Below, one piece after another: positions 1 to 8,625 of a DNA stretch of 64,000 nt. The notes under the pieces are model-generated. The model saw nothing but the letters and a program-made list of their open reading frames with translations, was not told the origin of the DNA and made no database searches. The stretch is from Prevotellaceae bacterium UBA1391 (lineage in GTDB: Bacteria > Bacteroidota > Bacteroidia > Bacteroidales > Bacteroidaceae). The stretch covers positions 11,111-75,110 of the forward strand of contig DBQP01000016.1 in the NCBI GenBank assembly GCA_002305265.1, written 5' to 3'. Positions within the stretch are counted from its first letter, which is position 1; each line of letters starts with the position of its first letter. The position numbers and the translations under genes were made by a program.

Positions 1-40
1 CACGGTAGCGTGGCGCGGATGTCGTTGTCTGTTCCATCAT
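1..40 (-). CDS. 5' end of an unidentified gene, cut by the window edge
   Basis: On the minus strand an open frame begins with two ATG codons (at 40 and 37) and runs to the window edge without a stop, reading MMEQTTTSAPRYR. A good promoter (TTG, 20-bp spacer, TAATTTTG) lies at 77-47, so the transcript would start almost at the first ATG and have little or no leader. Thirteen residues are too few to name a family. The gene is divergent from the ribosomal cluster. Confidence 0.4.
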   Translation of the reverse strand, partial: MMEQTTTSAPRYR

Positions 41-46
41 AGCATG

Positions 47-77
47 CAAAATTACGCATTCCGCCCGACATAGGCAA
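47..77 (-). promoter_or_regulatory. Bacteroidota-type promoter of the gene cut by the left edge
   Basis: Minus-strand -7 box TAATTTTG (54-47) with a TTG -33 element at 77-75, 20 bp apart. This matches the Bacteroidota consensus of TTTG, about 19 bp, TAnnTTTG. Confidence 0.6.
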
Positions 78-344
78 GTCCGCAGGCCCTCGGCCCCGCC
101 CGTCGCCGCCGCAAAGCTCGCTCGCGCAAGCCAGTCCCTGCGCGGCCCCGCCGCGCATCCCCGACGCCCCTCCGCCCTGCCCTGCCACCAGCGCCGCACG
201 CCGCCGAAGCAGCCGCCCGCCAGCTCTGCTGCCGCGCCCCGCCGACGGCAGGACGGAGCCACAGAACGCGAGACACAAGCAGACTGCGCCCGAAACAGCC
301 TACGTCTGCGCCCAAGATGAGAATCAACCGCGCCGCCATAGAAC
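78..344. other. GC-rich intergenic stretch with no recognised feature
   Basis: Strongly C-rich sequence on the plus strand with no convincing gene. Open frames here lack family motifs and run into the repeat array at 345. Nothing regulatory was identified apart from the minus-strand promoter at its left edge. Confidence 0.5.
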
Positions 345-468
345 GCCGCTGCGCCCGAAAAGGAAAACGACTGCGTTCGAAATGGAAAACGACTGCGTTC
401 GTTTTTTTCGACGAAGGCCTTCGTGTCGATGCGCGAAGGCCTTCTCGATGCCCCACGAAGGCCTTCGC
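345..468. repeat. 22-bp-period palindromic array R1 (5-6 units)
   Basis: Cores begin at 367, 389, 411, 433 and 455, exactly 22 bp apart, with a degenerate one at 345. The first two are ACGACTGCGTTCG and the next three are of the CGAAGGCCTTC type. The two core types share ACGA and TTCG ends and differ only in the centre, and the switch from one to the other keeps the 22-bp phase. Linkers are 8-9 bp and differ between units. The array lies about 170 bp upstream of the rplM promoter. Confidence 0.9.
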
Positions 469-621
469 GTTGCACGGCCGGCGAGGCGGCCCTGTCCGAA
501 AGGCGCCTTTTCCGCCCCACGAAGACGCGCGGGAATCGTCTCCAATTTGTTAAACTTTCATAAATCTTCTGCGCAAACAGCACATTCCGCAGGGGCATCC
601 CTATAAATAGGGAGGAAAATC

Positions 622-652
622 TTGGCTGATTTCGGAAAAGTTCGTAACTTTG
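622..652 (+). promoter_or_regulatory. rplM promoter
   Basis: A -33 element TTG (622-624) and a -7 box TAACTTTG (645-652) followed by CA. The spacing of about 20 bp is typical of Bacteroidota promoters. It would give an rplM leader of about 140 nt. Confidence 0.75.
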
Positions 653-659
653 CAGGCCG

Positions 660-798
660 AATTGTTGGAAGACGCTCACCCGGGCGTCCATATCTGCGTG
701 TGGATAGCGCATCCTATTAGCCGGGAACGCAGTCCGTGAATCGCTGAAGTAACCAGGCAATTCCGATTCAGTAACAACAAAAAGAACATTAAAAAGTA
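660..798 (+). promoter_or_regulatory. Structured rplM leader, candidate autoregulatory site
   Basis: The untranslated leader contains three possible stems: GACGC 671-675 with GCGTC 684-688, GGAT 702-705 with ATCC 711-714, and GAATC 738-742 with GATTC 765-769. A-rich sequence then leads to the ATG at 799. Ribosomal-protein operons often carry leader structures bound by their own product, so an L13-type leader is plausible. That is inference from position and folding only. Confidence 0.4.
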
Positions 799-1260
799 AT
801 GAAAACTTTAAGTTTCAGCACTCATTTCGCAACACCCGAAGAGGCCGACAAGCAGTGGGTCATCGTTGACGCTACGGACCAGATCGTAGGTCGTCTGAGC
901 GCAAAAGTTGCAAAGATTCTCCGTGGCAAGTACAAGCCATGCTTCACGCCCAACCAGGATTGCGGCGACAACGTGATCATCATCAACGCCAGCAAGATTC
1001 AGTTCACAGGTGCAAAGTGGACCGACAAGCAGTACATCACATTCTCCGGATACCCCGGCGGTCAGCACAAGATCAACCCGCAGGAGCTCGCCAAGAAGCC
1101 CAAGGGCTATGAGCGCATCCTCCGTCATGCCGTGAAGGGCATGCTGCCGAAGGGCCGCCTCGGTGCGAAGGTTCTCGGCAACCTTTATATCTACGAAGGC
1201 GCAGAGCACGACAAAGAGGCTCAGCAGCCGAAGGCAATCGACATCAACGCTCTTAAATAA
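799..1260 (+). CDS. rplM: 50S ribosomal protein L13
   Basis: L13 (uL13) is an early-assembling protein of the large ribosomal subunit. The 153-residue length is usual for Bacteroidota. The frame carries the family core: WVIVDATDQIVGRLSAKVA near residue 20, NVIIINASKI in the centre, and the HAVKGMLPKGRLG segment near 115. The start is the ATG after an A-rich leader, and no other in-frame start fits the family. rpsI follows after only 11 bp, the conserved rplM-rpsI pairing. Expression is expected from the promoter at 645. Identification is secure. Confidence 0.97.
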   Translation: MKTLSFSTHFATPEEADKQWVIVDATDQIVGRLSAKVAKILRGKYKPCFTPNQDCGDNVIIINASKIQFTGAKWTDKQYITFSGYPGGQHKINPQELAKKPKGYERILRHAVKGMLPKGRLGAKVLGNLYIYEGAEHDKEAQQPKAIDINALK

Positions 1261-1271
1261 ACAAGGAAACA

Positions 1272-1658
1272 ATGGAAGTAATCAATGCATTGGGCCGTCG
1301 CAAGAGCGCTGTTGCCCGCGTATACGTGACAGAAGGAACCGGCAAGATCATCATCAACAAGCGTGAACTCGCCGACTACTTCCCCTCAGAACTCATCCAG
1401 TTTGTCGTGAAGCAGCCGCTGAACCTGCTCGGCGTGCTCGAGAAATATGACATCAAGGCCAACCTCGTGGGTGGCGGCTACACGGGCCAGAGCCAGGCGC
1501 TCCGTCTCGCCATCGCACGCGCCCTCGTGAAAATCAACGCTGAAGACAAGTCGGCCCTCCGCAAGGAAGGCTTCATCACACGCGACTCCCGCGCCGTGGA
1601 GCGCAAGAAGCCCGGTCAGCCGAAGGCACGCCGCAAGTTCCAGTTCTCCAAGCGTTAA
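1272..1658 (+). CDS. rpsI: 30S ribosomal protein S9
   Basis: S9 (uS9) is a small-subunit protein whose C-terminal tail reaches the P-site tRNA. The 128-residue protein opens with INALGRRKSAVARVYV and ends in the invariant-type tail KARRKFQFSKR, whose last basic residues contact tRNA. It is co-transcribed with rplM across an 11-bp gap. The roughly 290 bp between rpsI and rpsB contain no clear terminator, so read-through into rpsB-tsf is likely, as in related genomes. Confidence 0.97.
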   Translation: MEVINALGRRKSAVARVYVTEGTGKIIINKRELADYFPSELIQFVVKQPLNLLGVLEKYDIKANLVGGGYTGQSQALRLAIARALVKINAEDKSALRKEGFITRDSRAVERKKPGQPKARRKFQFSKR

Positions 1659-1949
1659 TGTTTCTTTGCGAGAACCGGAACCTCCGGTGCGCGCAATCAA
1701 CTGGAGGAACGGCCGCCTGCAACGCCCGCCAGCCGCACGGCTCCTGCCCGTCAGAAGCCCACGGACAAGGGCACGGCAAGCACCGCACACTCCCCCAAAA
1801 GAAAAATTATCGTTTAGCATCTAAACTCCGCCGACTTCCGGCAGCCAGCTGACGACGACGCATTGCACACAGTCAGCCAGCAGGCGCCGACGAACTACCC
1901 CGGAGTTGAGTTCAACACAAAACAACTTAAAAAGAAAGTAAACAAAATT

Positions 1950-2801
1950 ATGTCAAGAACATCATTCGACGCGCTGCTCGAAGCAGGCGCACACTTCGGT
2001 CACCTCAAGCGTAAATGGAACCCCGCCATGGCTCCCTACATCTTCATGGAGCGCAACGGCATCCACATCATCGACCTCCACAAGACAGTGGCTAAGGTGG
2101 ATCAGGCTGCAGAGGCCCTGAAGCAACTCGCCAAGAGCGGCAAGCGTGTTCTTTTCGTTGCTACTAAAAAACAGGCTAAGGAAATTGTTGCCGAGAAGGC
2201 AGGTGCCGTCAACATGCCATACGTGATCGAGCGCTGGCCAGGCGGCATGCTCACCAACTTCCCCACCATCCGCAAGGCCGTGAAGAAGATGGCCAACATC
2301 GACAAGCTCATCGCCGACGGAACCTACGACAAGCTCTCCAAGCGCGAGAACCTCCAGATTCGCCGCAAGCGCGAGAAGCTCGAGAAGAACCTCGGCTCCA
2401 TCGCCGACCTCACCCGCCTGCCCTCTGCCCTCTTCGTCATCGACGTGATGAAGGAGAACATCGCCGTGCGTGAGGCCAACCGCCTCGGCATCCCCGTGTT
2501 CGGCATCGTCGACACCAACTCCAACCCCAACGACATCGACTTCGTGATTCCAGCCAACGACGACGCCACCAAGAGCATCGAGGTGATCCTCGACGCCGTG
2601 TGCGGTGCCATCGCTGAAGGACTCGAAGAGCGCAAGGCCGAGAAGATCGACCTCGAAGCAGCCGGCGAGAACGCCGAGAAGCCTGCCCGCAAGCGCGCAA
2701 CGAAGGCTCGTGCCGAGAAGGAGGACGACGTAGAGGAAGCTGACGAGGAACTCGAGGCACCTGAGGCCGAGGAGGAGGAAGCAGAGACAGAAGAAAACTG
2801 A
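1950..2801 (+). CDS. rpsB: 30S ribosomal protein S2
   Basis: S2 (uS2) joins the small subunit late and helps bind S1. The frame is open upstream to 1863, but the family begins at MSRTSFDALLEAGAHFGH, so I take the ATG at 1950 (283 residues). Core motifs are KRKWNPAM, YIERNGIHIIDL-like sequence, FVATKKQA and RWPGGMLTNF. The last 50 or so residues form a charged tail, first Lys/Arg/Ala-rich and then almost purely Glu/Asp, which is longer than in E. coli S2 but common in this phylum. tsf lies 135 bp downstream. Confidence 0.96.
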   Translation: MSRTSFDALLEAGAHFGHLKRKWNPAMAPYIFMERNGIHIIDLHKTVAKVDQAAEALKQLAKSGKRVLFVATKKQAKEIVAEKAGAVNMPYVIERWPGGMLTNFPTIRKAVKKMANIDKLIADGTYDKLSKRENLQIRRKREKLEKNLGSIADLTRLPSALFVIDVMKENIAVREANRLGIPVFGIVDTNSNPNDIDFVIPANDDATKSIEVILDAVCGAIAEGLEERKAEKIDLEAAGENAEKPARKRATKARAEKEDDVEEADEELEAPEAEEEEAETEEN

Positions 2802-2936
2802 TTTTTCCACTCGTCAGACCATGTCACAGGCAAGCGGCTCACAGGCCTCCAGACGGTCTGAAGCCGTTGCCTTTCAACCATCCGCCCACGCCCCACAGGC
2901 AAAGGCAACAAACCACTAAAGCCCCCAATCAAGATT

Positions 2937-3929
2937 ATGGCTATTACACTTCAAGATATCAATGCGCTCCGTCAGAAGACACAGGCCGGCCTGATGGACT
3001 GCAAGAAGGCGCTCACAGAAGCAAACGGCGACATGGAAGCCGCCATGGAAATCCTTCGCAAGAAAGGTCAGCTCGTGGCTGCCAAGCGTTCCGACCGCGA
3101 GGCTTCTGAAGGCTGCGTGCTCGCAAAAATCGACGGCAACTTCGGTGCAATCATCGCCCTCAAGTGCGAAACCGACTTCGTGGCAAAGAATGCCGACTTC
3201 GTGGCGCTGGCCCACCAGATCATCGACGCAGCTGTCGCTGCCAAGGCCAAGACCATCGAAGAAGTCAAGGCGCTCATCATCGACGGCGTCAGCGTCGAGG
3301 ATGCAGTGACGAACCGCTCCGGTGTTACAGGCGAGAAGATGGAGCTCGACGGCTATGCCACTGTGGAAGGCGAGAAGATCATCGCCTACAACCACATGGG
3401 TCAGAACTTCCTCTGCACCCTCGTTGCCTTCAACAAGGAATGCTCGGAAGAAGTGGGCAAAGGCGTGGCCATGCAGGCTGCCGCCATGGCGCCCATCGCA
3501 CTCGACGAGGCTTCGATTCCGCAGGAGACGAAGGACGCCGAGTTCAAGGCTGCCATTGAGAAGACGGAGGAAGACCAGGTGAAGAAGGCCATCGAAGTGG
3601 CCCTCAAGAAGGCTGGCTTCAACCTCTACATCGCCGAGAACGAGGAGCACCTCGAGGAAGGTATCCGCAAGGGTGAGATCACTGAGGCACAGGCTCAGGA
3701 AATCCGCGACCTCAAGGCCAAGACCGCAGAGGAGAAGCGCGCCAACCTCCCGGCACAGATGATCGAGCAGATTGCCAACGGCCGCATGGCGAAGTTCTTC
3801 AAGGAAGTTTGCCTCCTGCAGCAGGACTACATCGACGACAACAAGATTTCCGTCGCTCAGTTCCTGAAGAACACAGACAAGGAGCTCACCATCACGGACT
3901 TCAAGCGCTACACGCTCCGCGCTGAATAA
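2937..3929 (+). CDS. tsf: Translation elongation factor Ts
   Basis: EF-Ts recycles EF-Tu by catalysing GDP/GTP exchange. The N-terminal UBA-like domain is plain (INALRQKTQAGLMDCKKALTE, then ILRKKG), and the exchange-domain motif TDFVAKNADFV follows near residue 80. The 330-residue length is larger than the proteobacterial form and usual for Bacteroidota, with an extended dimerisation region. rpsB-tsf is a conserved pair. Two hairpins follow the stop codon, the second with a U-rich tail, and probably end the translation operon. Confidence 0.96.
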   Translation: MAITLQDINALRQKTQAGLMDCKKALTEANGDMEAAMEILRKKGQLVAAKRSDREASEGCVLAKIDGNFGAIIALKCETDFVAKNADFVALAHQIIDAAVAAKAKTIEEVKALIIDGVSVEDAVTNRSGVTGEKMELDGYATVEGEKIIAYNHMGQNFLCTLVAFNKECSEEVGKGVAMQAAAMAPIALDEASIPQETKDAEFKAAIEKTEEDQVKKAIEVALKKAGFNLYIAENEEHLEEGIRKGEITEAQAQEIRDLKAKTAEEKRANLPAQMIEQIANGRMAKFFKEVCLLQQDYIDDNKISVAQFLKNTDKELTITDFKRYTLRAE

Positions 3930-3942
3930 GCCTCCAAGGCAG

Positions 3943-4030
3943 GACACGGCTGCACGCCGTGTCTGTCAGCACGACGAACACGAAGGACATTTTCCGCAAC
4001 GCATGCCATGCGCGCGGGAAATGTCCTTTA
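3943..4030 (+). terminator. Terminator region after tsf
   Basis: Two hairpins in a row. GACACGGC (3943-3950) pairs with GCCGTGTC (3956-3963) around a 5-nt loop. Then AAGGACAT (3983-3990) pairs with ATGTCCTT (4021-4028), with further internal pairing, followed by TATTTG. The second looks like an intrinsic terminator of the ribosomal operon. Confidence 0.65.
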
Positions 4031-4110
4031 TTTGTTCTACCGCCTTGCGAAGGCAGGAAACGAAGCAGGCAGCACGAATAGCCGAGCAATGGGCGTCGGT
4101 ATGGCGCCGA

Positions 4111-4275
4111 GAAACCCTGCGCCGGGCGCGCGTGAATACCAACCCATCGTACGCACACGCTCAGCGTAGACAGTCCGAAGCCATGTGACGGGCGTGCGTG
4201 AATGGCAACCCATCGCACGCACACGCTCGGCGTGGACAGTCCTAAGCCCTGCGCCGGGCGCACGTGAATGGCAAC
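4111..4275. repeat. 66-bp direct repeats (3 x 22), about 2.5 copies
   Basis: Copy 1 is 4111-4176, copy 2 is 4177-4242, and copy 3 starts at 4243 and fades after about 33 bp. Shared blocks include CGCCGGGCGC-type sequence, CGTGAAT, CAACCCATCG, ACGCACACGCTC and GACAGTCC. The 66-bp unit equals three 22-bp blocks, linking it to the 22-bp arrays elsewhere. It fills the convergent gap between tsf and the helicase. The rest of the gap (4276-4432) shows nothing. Confidence 0.85.
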
Positions 4276-4432
4276 AACGGGGCCACAGGAACCAACGCGA
4301 CGTACATATATATTACATGCGCGCAAGCGCTGCAAACATGCGCGCAGGCACAGAATCAAAATGGAGATGCCATAAACGAAAAAGCGGAGCGGAGCCTGCG
4401 GCAATCTGACAAGGGCAATCCGCCGGAAGGCG

Positions 4433-5899
4433 TCAGTCGATGGTCTGCTCGTCCGTCCAATTGACGAGATAGACTGTCTGCGTGGCGCGCGTCAGGGCCG
4501 TGTAGAGCCAGCGATAATAGTCGGCACCCAACATGTCATCCGTGACATAACCCTGGTCGATGAAGATGTGGCCCCATTGCCCGCCCTGCGCCTTGTGGCA
4601 GGTGACGGCATACGCATACTTGATTTGCAAGGCGTTGAAATAGGCATCCTGCTTCAGCTTCTTCATGCGCTCTGCCTTGTACGGAACATCGACGTAATCC
4701 TCCAGCACGCCCTGGAACAAGCGCTCCTGCTGCTCATGGGTGAGCGACGGCGCCTCGGCGTGGAGCGTATCGAGCAATACCGTAGCGTCAATCTCGGCAT
4801 CGTCGTAGTCCGGCAAGCGGATGGTGCAGTCGGCAAACGAGAAACCATAGAGCTCGCGCAGGTTGCGCACATGCTCCACCACGCCGATGTCGCCGTTGGC
4901 CAGAAACTCCAGCGCAGAGGCAGACACGCCGTTTTCCCCCTGCGCCCCCGAGGCGTTCTCGGGCTCGTCGGTCTGTGCTTTCCAGAAGTAATTGTTCTTG
5001 GCAATCATCACCTCGTCGCCCTGGCAAAGCTCGTCCTCCCGACCTAGAATCTGCACGCGGATGCCATGGTTGTACGCAATCGCACGCTTATTGCTGCGGC
5101 ACACGACCATCGTGTCGTCGACACCATGCCGATGGTAGCACTCCGCCAGCGTGTCGATCAGCTCATTTCCCGGCACGCGGCGCACATCGGCAAAGCCCTG
5201 GAAGCGCACCTTCGGCCAGTCGAAGACGTCGTCCTGATCGATGAGCTGGCGCAATCGAGTGGCATTCCACAGAATACCCGACGCCTCCTTTTGCCGGACA
5301 ATCTGCGTGAGCGTAACGGTGCGGGGTGTCAGTCCGTAGCGACGAAGCACGCTCTCGCTGAGCGCCGGACTCTCCGACTCGCCCACCGGAGGCAACTGCG
5401 CCGTATCGCCCAGCAGCATGAGGCGACACCCCAGGCGCCCTCCGTAGACGAACTGAATGAGGTCGTCGAGCAGCGACTGGCGCAAGGCGCTGCTGTCGGG
5501 TCGGTCGCTGATCATCGAAGCCTCGTCGACACAGAACGTCACCTGCTTCAACATGTTGAAGTTCAACTGGAAAATCGAGTCCTGGTCCAGCGATTTCTGA
5601 CGGTAGATGCGCTTATGGATCGTGTAGGCAGCATGCGCGGCATACAGCGAAAAGACCTTCGCCGCACGCCCCGTCGGAGCCATCAGCACGCAGGGACGCT
5701 CGAGCTGCTCCATCGTCCGGACAAACGCTCCCACCAGCGACGTCTTGCCCGTGCCGGCGAACCCGCGCAACACCAGCACCTCCATCGCATCATCCGACAG
5801 CACAAAATCCACAAAGGCATCGACTGCCAACAACTGATCGTGCGTCGGTTCGAAGCCGAAATGGCGCAAAACTTCCTCTCTTAGATAGTCTTTAATCAT
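4433..5899 (-). CDS. RecD-like AAA ATP-dependent helicase/exonuclease
   Basis: A superfamily 1 DNA helicase of the short RecD-like type common in Bacteroidota. The Walker A motif GFAGTGKTS is at residues 46-54, a DEAS Walker B box at 125-128, and the UvrD_C_2-type motif TCHKAQGGQW near residue 440. The frame extends to a GTG at 5923, but MIKDYLREEVLRHFGF from the ATG at 5899 matches the usual family start, giving 488 residues. It is a likely ATP-driven 5'-3' helicase in repair or recombination. No RecB/RecC partner is nearby, so it is not the RecBCD subunit. It is a single-gene unit, divergent from the gene at 6405. Confidence 0.88.
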   Translation of the reverse strand: MIKDYLREEVLRHFGFEPTHDQLLAVDAFVDFVLSDDAMEVLVLRGFAGTGKTSLVGAFVRTMEQLERPCVLMAPTGRAAKVFSLYAAHAAYTIHKRIYRQKSLDQDSIFQLNFNMLKQVTFCVDEASMISDRPDSSALRQSLLDDLIQFVYGGRLGCRLMLLGDTAQLPPVGESESPALSESVLRRYGLTPRTVTLTQIVRQKEASGILWNATRLRQLIDQDDVFDWPKVRFQGFADVRRVPGNELIDTLAECYHRHGVDDTMVVCRSNKRAIAYNHGIRVQILGREDELCQGDEVMIAKNNYFWKAQTDEPENASGAQGENGVSASALEFLANGDIGVVEHVRNLRELYGFSFADCTIRLPDYDDAEIDATVLLDTLHAEAPSLTHEQQERLFQGVLEDYVDVPYKAERMKKLKQDAYFNALQIKYAYAVTCHKAQGGQWGHIFIDQGYVTDDMLGADYYRWLYTALTRATQTVYLVNWTDEQTID

Positions 5900-5949
5900 C
5901 TTTTTGATAAAAAAACGCACCACCTCGTGGCGGTTTCATTTCTTTTCAT

Positions 5950-5957
5950 TATTTTTG
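5950..5957 (+). promoter_or_regulatory. Possible long-leader promoter for the gene at 6405
   Basis: -7 box TATTTTTG followed by CA on the plus strand. No convincing -33 element is visible. If used, the transcript would have a leader of about 440 nt containing repeat array R2. Confidence 0.45.
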
Positions 5958-6167
5958 CACAGAATTGCGGACGGTGCATCGCCGCATGGGTCATGACGCC
6001 TTCAAAGCGACGTTGACTCACCCCTGAAACGCTTCCGAACAGCAGCAAAAAGTCGCCGGACGCGCGGAGCAGAAACATCTGACCGCCATCCCCATTCAGG
6101 ATATGAGCGCAATTCAAAAATGCAGCTGGAGCAGTTGAAAAGCGCAAGCTTAGCGGCTGAGAATCAA

Positions 6168-6304
6168 GCGACCGCGCTCATGAAAACAGAGACTGCGCTC
6201 AAAAAGCCAAACGACTGCGCTCGAAATCACAAACGACTGCGTTTGAAAACGAAAACGACTGCGCTCGAAAAGCCAAGATGCTCCGCTGATGACATCGAGA
6301 TGCT
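6168..6304. repeat. 22-bp-period array R2 (about 5-7 units)
   Basis: Cores related to ACGACTGCGCTCGA begin at 6168, 6189, 6211, 6233 and 6255 (spacing 21, 22, 22, 22). They are followed by GATGCT at 6277 and 6299, again 22 bp apart. Linkers are A-rich and variable. The array fills the divergent gap between the helicase (5899) and the gene at 6405. This is the only palindromic-core array here made entirely of the CTGCG type, without the AGGCCT type. Confidence 0.85.
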
Positions 6305-6404
6305 GCACAGGACGAGCACCCGCCTCGCAAGCTCCATGCGCCGGCATTTCGTCCACAAAATTACAAATTACTGGCAACATAACAAATAAAAAACAAATCA
6401 TACA

Positions 6405-7088
6405 ATGAAAAGACTCATCAACATTCTGCTCGTTCTGTGCACCGTTGGCCTCGCTTACGCCTGCTACTGGAGCATCAGCAGCGAAACAAACTTTGCCGCA
6501 ATCAAGGCTGAGCGTGAACAGATCGTCATCAACCGCCTACAAGAAATCAAGTCTGCCGAAGAGCAGTTCAAGATGATTTACGGCAACTACTGCGGCGACA
6601 TCGACTCACTGATTGCCTTCGTCAAGAACGAAAGAGCGGTCGACCACGTCATCAAGGACGGCGAACTCACCGACGACCAGCTCGAGGCTGGCATGACGGA
6701 GCGCGAGGCTGTTGCACAAGGCCTCATCAAGCGCGACACCGTTTGGGTATCTGCTGCAGAAAAGCTGAATATTGCCAATCCCGACTCCCTGAAGTACGTG
6801 CCCGTTGGCAAGCAAGGCGCACTCATCGAGCTGCGTAAAGATGAGATGTTCAATATGAAGACCAACGAGATGGACATCCTCGTGGAATTCCGCGCACGCC
6901 TCGACGACTATCTCTACGGCGTGGACGACAAGCGTGTCAAGAACCTCAAGGAAGATCTCAAGAAGAAGAACAAGAACCGTGCTGAGCTGAGCGAGTCGAA
7001 CACCGATGACACAGAAGGAACCTGGTACGGCCTTCGAATGGGTGACCTCAAGGACACTTCCAACAAGATGGCCGGCAACTGGGATTAA
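6405..7088 (+). CDS. Membrane-anchored conserved hypothetical protein
   Basis: Function unknown. The 227 residues begin with one hydrophobic segment (about residues 4-22, LINILLVLCTVGLAYACYW) that probably anchors the protein with the rest outside the membrane. After it come a helical stretch rich in Glu and Lys, the segment RLQEIKSAEEQFKMIYGNYCGDIDSLI, and a charged C-terminal region with a Lys-rich run near 190. The layout recalls pilin-like or periplasmic scaffold proteins, but there is no pilin cleavage motif. A similar protein sits near DUF3822 and rsmD in other Bacteroidales as far as I recall. It starts after an A-rich leader; the next gene follows 50 bp downstream. Confidence 0.7.
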   Translation: MKRLINILLVLCTVGLAYACYWSISSETNFAAIKAEREQIVINRLQEIKSAEEQFKMIYGNYCGDIDSLIAFVKNERAVDHVIKDGELTDDQLEAGMTEREAVAQGLIKRDTVWVSAAEKLNIANPDSLKYVPVGKQGALIELRKDEMFNMKTNEMDILVEFRARLDDYLYGVDDKRVKNLKEDLKKKNKNRAELSESNTDDTEGTWYGLRMGDLKDTSNKMAGNWD

Positions 7089-7138
7089 GCACAGCGGTTA
7101 GTGACCACTCAGTCTTAGGAACAAGAAAACCACACATT

Positions 7139-7987
7139 TTGGAAGCTCAAGAACATCTTTCTCCTAATAAAAGTCTGTCCATCCGCATCAGTACGGATGG
7201 ACTTTCTTTTTGCACCTACACGCCTGGCGCACAACAGCCCTACCGCTACCGCACCTATCCCGTGCGGCCGGTGGTCTCGATGGCAGCCAACGTGAAGGAA
7301 GCACTCATGACCGAGCCTTGGTTGCAGGCGGAATATCAGCGCATCAACGTGCTCATCAGCACGCCCACGTTCACCACCGTTCCCGCCGCCGATTTCGACC
7401 GCGAGCACGTGGCCGACACCTTCCGCTTCGTCTTCCCCGACGAGCAAAACCACCACATCTCCTACAACGTGCTGCGGCGGGCCGGCATTGCCATCATCTT
7501 CGGCATCGACCGGAACATCCGCCAGCTCCTGCTCGACGACTTTCCACGGGCCCGAATCTACGCCGCCGCATCCACACTCGTAGAATTTTTCAGCGAGAAA
7601 AGCATGAGCGGCAGTGGTCGACGCATGTTCGTCTATCTCCACGAAGGCCAGACCAGCAACCGCCTCGGACAGCAAGCGCAGGAAATGAGCGTCTATTGCT
7701 TCGACCAAGGACGCATCCTCTTCCTCAACACCTACCCTGTCCGCGGCACCAACGACTGCCAGTACTACATCCTCAACCTCTGGCAGCAGCTCCGGTTCGA
7801 CCAGTACGACGACGCGCTCTACGTCGTCGACGACTGCGATGCCGCCCAGCCCATTGCCGACAAGATTCGCTATTTCTTGCGAAACGTCACGCTCATGGAC
7901 CGCACCGAGGAGTTCCGCAGCACGATAGCGGCCAACGCTCCCTCACTTCCCTACGACCTCCAGACGCTGCTCGTCTGCGGCTTTTGA
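7139..7987 (+). CDS. DUF3822 family protein
   Basis: A Bacteroidota-specific family (DUF3822) with a suspected actin/hexokinase-like fold and unknown function. The 282 residues start at a TTG (7139): no ATG occurs before residue 46, and upstream codons offer no better start. Family-like stretches are SLSIRISTDGLSFC at the N-terminus, DEQNHHISYNVLRRAG in the centre and SVYCFDQGRILFLNTYPVRGTNDCQYY-type sequence around residue 185. It lies between the membrane-anchored hypothetical gene and rsmD in one direction with small gaps, so the group is probably co-transcribed. The TTG start suggests low translation. Confidence 0.8.
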   Translation: MEAQEHLSPNKSLSIRISTDGLSFCTYTPGAQQPYRYRTYPVRPVVSMAANVKEALMTEPWLQAEYQRINVLISTPTFTTVPAADFDREHVADTFRFVFPDEQNHHISYNVLRRAGIAIIFGIDRNIRQLLLDDFPRARIYAAASTLVEFFSEKSMSGSGRRMFVYLHEGQTSNRLGQQAQEMSVYCFDQGRILFLNTYPVRGTNDCQYYILNLWQQLRFDQYDDALYVVDDCDAAQPIADKIRYFLRNVTLMDRTEEFRSTIAANAPSLPYDLQTLLVCGF

Positions 7988-8049
7988 AGTCGCCCGCGGC
8001 GTCCCTCCCACTCCCACTTCCCACCCCTTTAGCGAACATACAGCACAAC

Positions 8050-8625
8050 GTGAGAATCATAGGCGGAAAATACAAGCACATGCGCTTCGACGTGCCACAC
8101 AGCTTCAAGGCACGTCCCACCACCGATTTTGCAAAAGAGAGCCTGTTCAACATCCTCCACAACGTCTACACAGACTTCGACGACGCCCCCACGGCGCTCG
8201 ACCTCTTTGCCGGGACAGGCTCCATCAGCCTCGAGCTCCTCTCGCGCGGATGCCGTCAGGTGGTCAGCATCGAGAAAGATTTCAAGCATTGGCAGTTTCT
8301 CGCCCGCACCGCCCGCGAACTGGCCGACCTGGCCTGGACGCCGCTCAAGGGCGACGCCTTCAAATACATCGAGCGTGCACCACGCCAGTTCGACATCGTC
8401 TTCGCCGATCCTCCCTACGCACTCCCCAATCTGGCAGAACTCCCGATGCTCGTCGGACGCTCCTCACTGGTCGCCCCCGGCGGCCTCTTCATACTCGAGC
8501 ACGGCAAGACCGACTCTTTCGCCGACAATCCGCATCTCATCGACCACCGCGCCTACGGGTCCGTCAACTTCTCTTTTTTCCGTTTCTCCGCACCCAACAG
8601 CGAAATTTCCTCCACCGACGCATGA
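8050..8625 (+). CDS. rsmD: 16S rRNA (guanine966-N2)-methyltransferase RsmD
   Basis: RsmD methylates G966 of 16S rRNA in the assembled 30S subunit. A GTG start at 8050 gives the canonical N-terminus MRIIGGKYK and 191 residues; the first in-frame ATG is too late. The SAM-binding motif is LDLFAGTGSISLELLSRG, and the N2-guanine methyltransferase catalytic motif is present as FADPPY. The last codons overlap the manA start (ATGA), so translation of the two is probably coupled. Assignment is strong. Confidence 0.93.
   Translation: MRIIGGKYKHMRFDVPHSFKARPTTDFAKESLFNILHNVYTDFDDAPTALDLFAGTGSISLELLSRGCRQVVSIEKDFKHWQFLARTARELADLAWTPLKGDAFKYIERAPRQFDIVFADPPYALPNLAELPMLVGRSSLVAPGGLFILEHGKTDSFADNPHLIDHRAYGSVNFSFFRFSAPNSEISSTDA

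Noticed and set aside
4433..5899. RecD subunit of RecBCD
   Set aside because: Too short and no recB or recC nearby. It fits the free-standing RecD-like helicase group.
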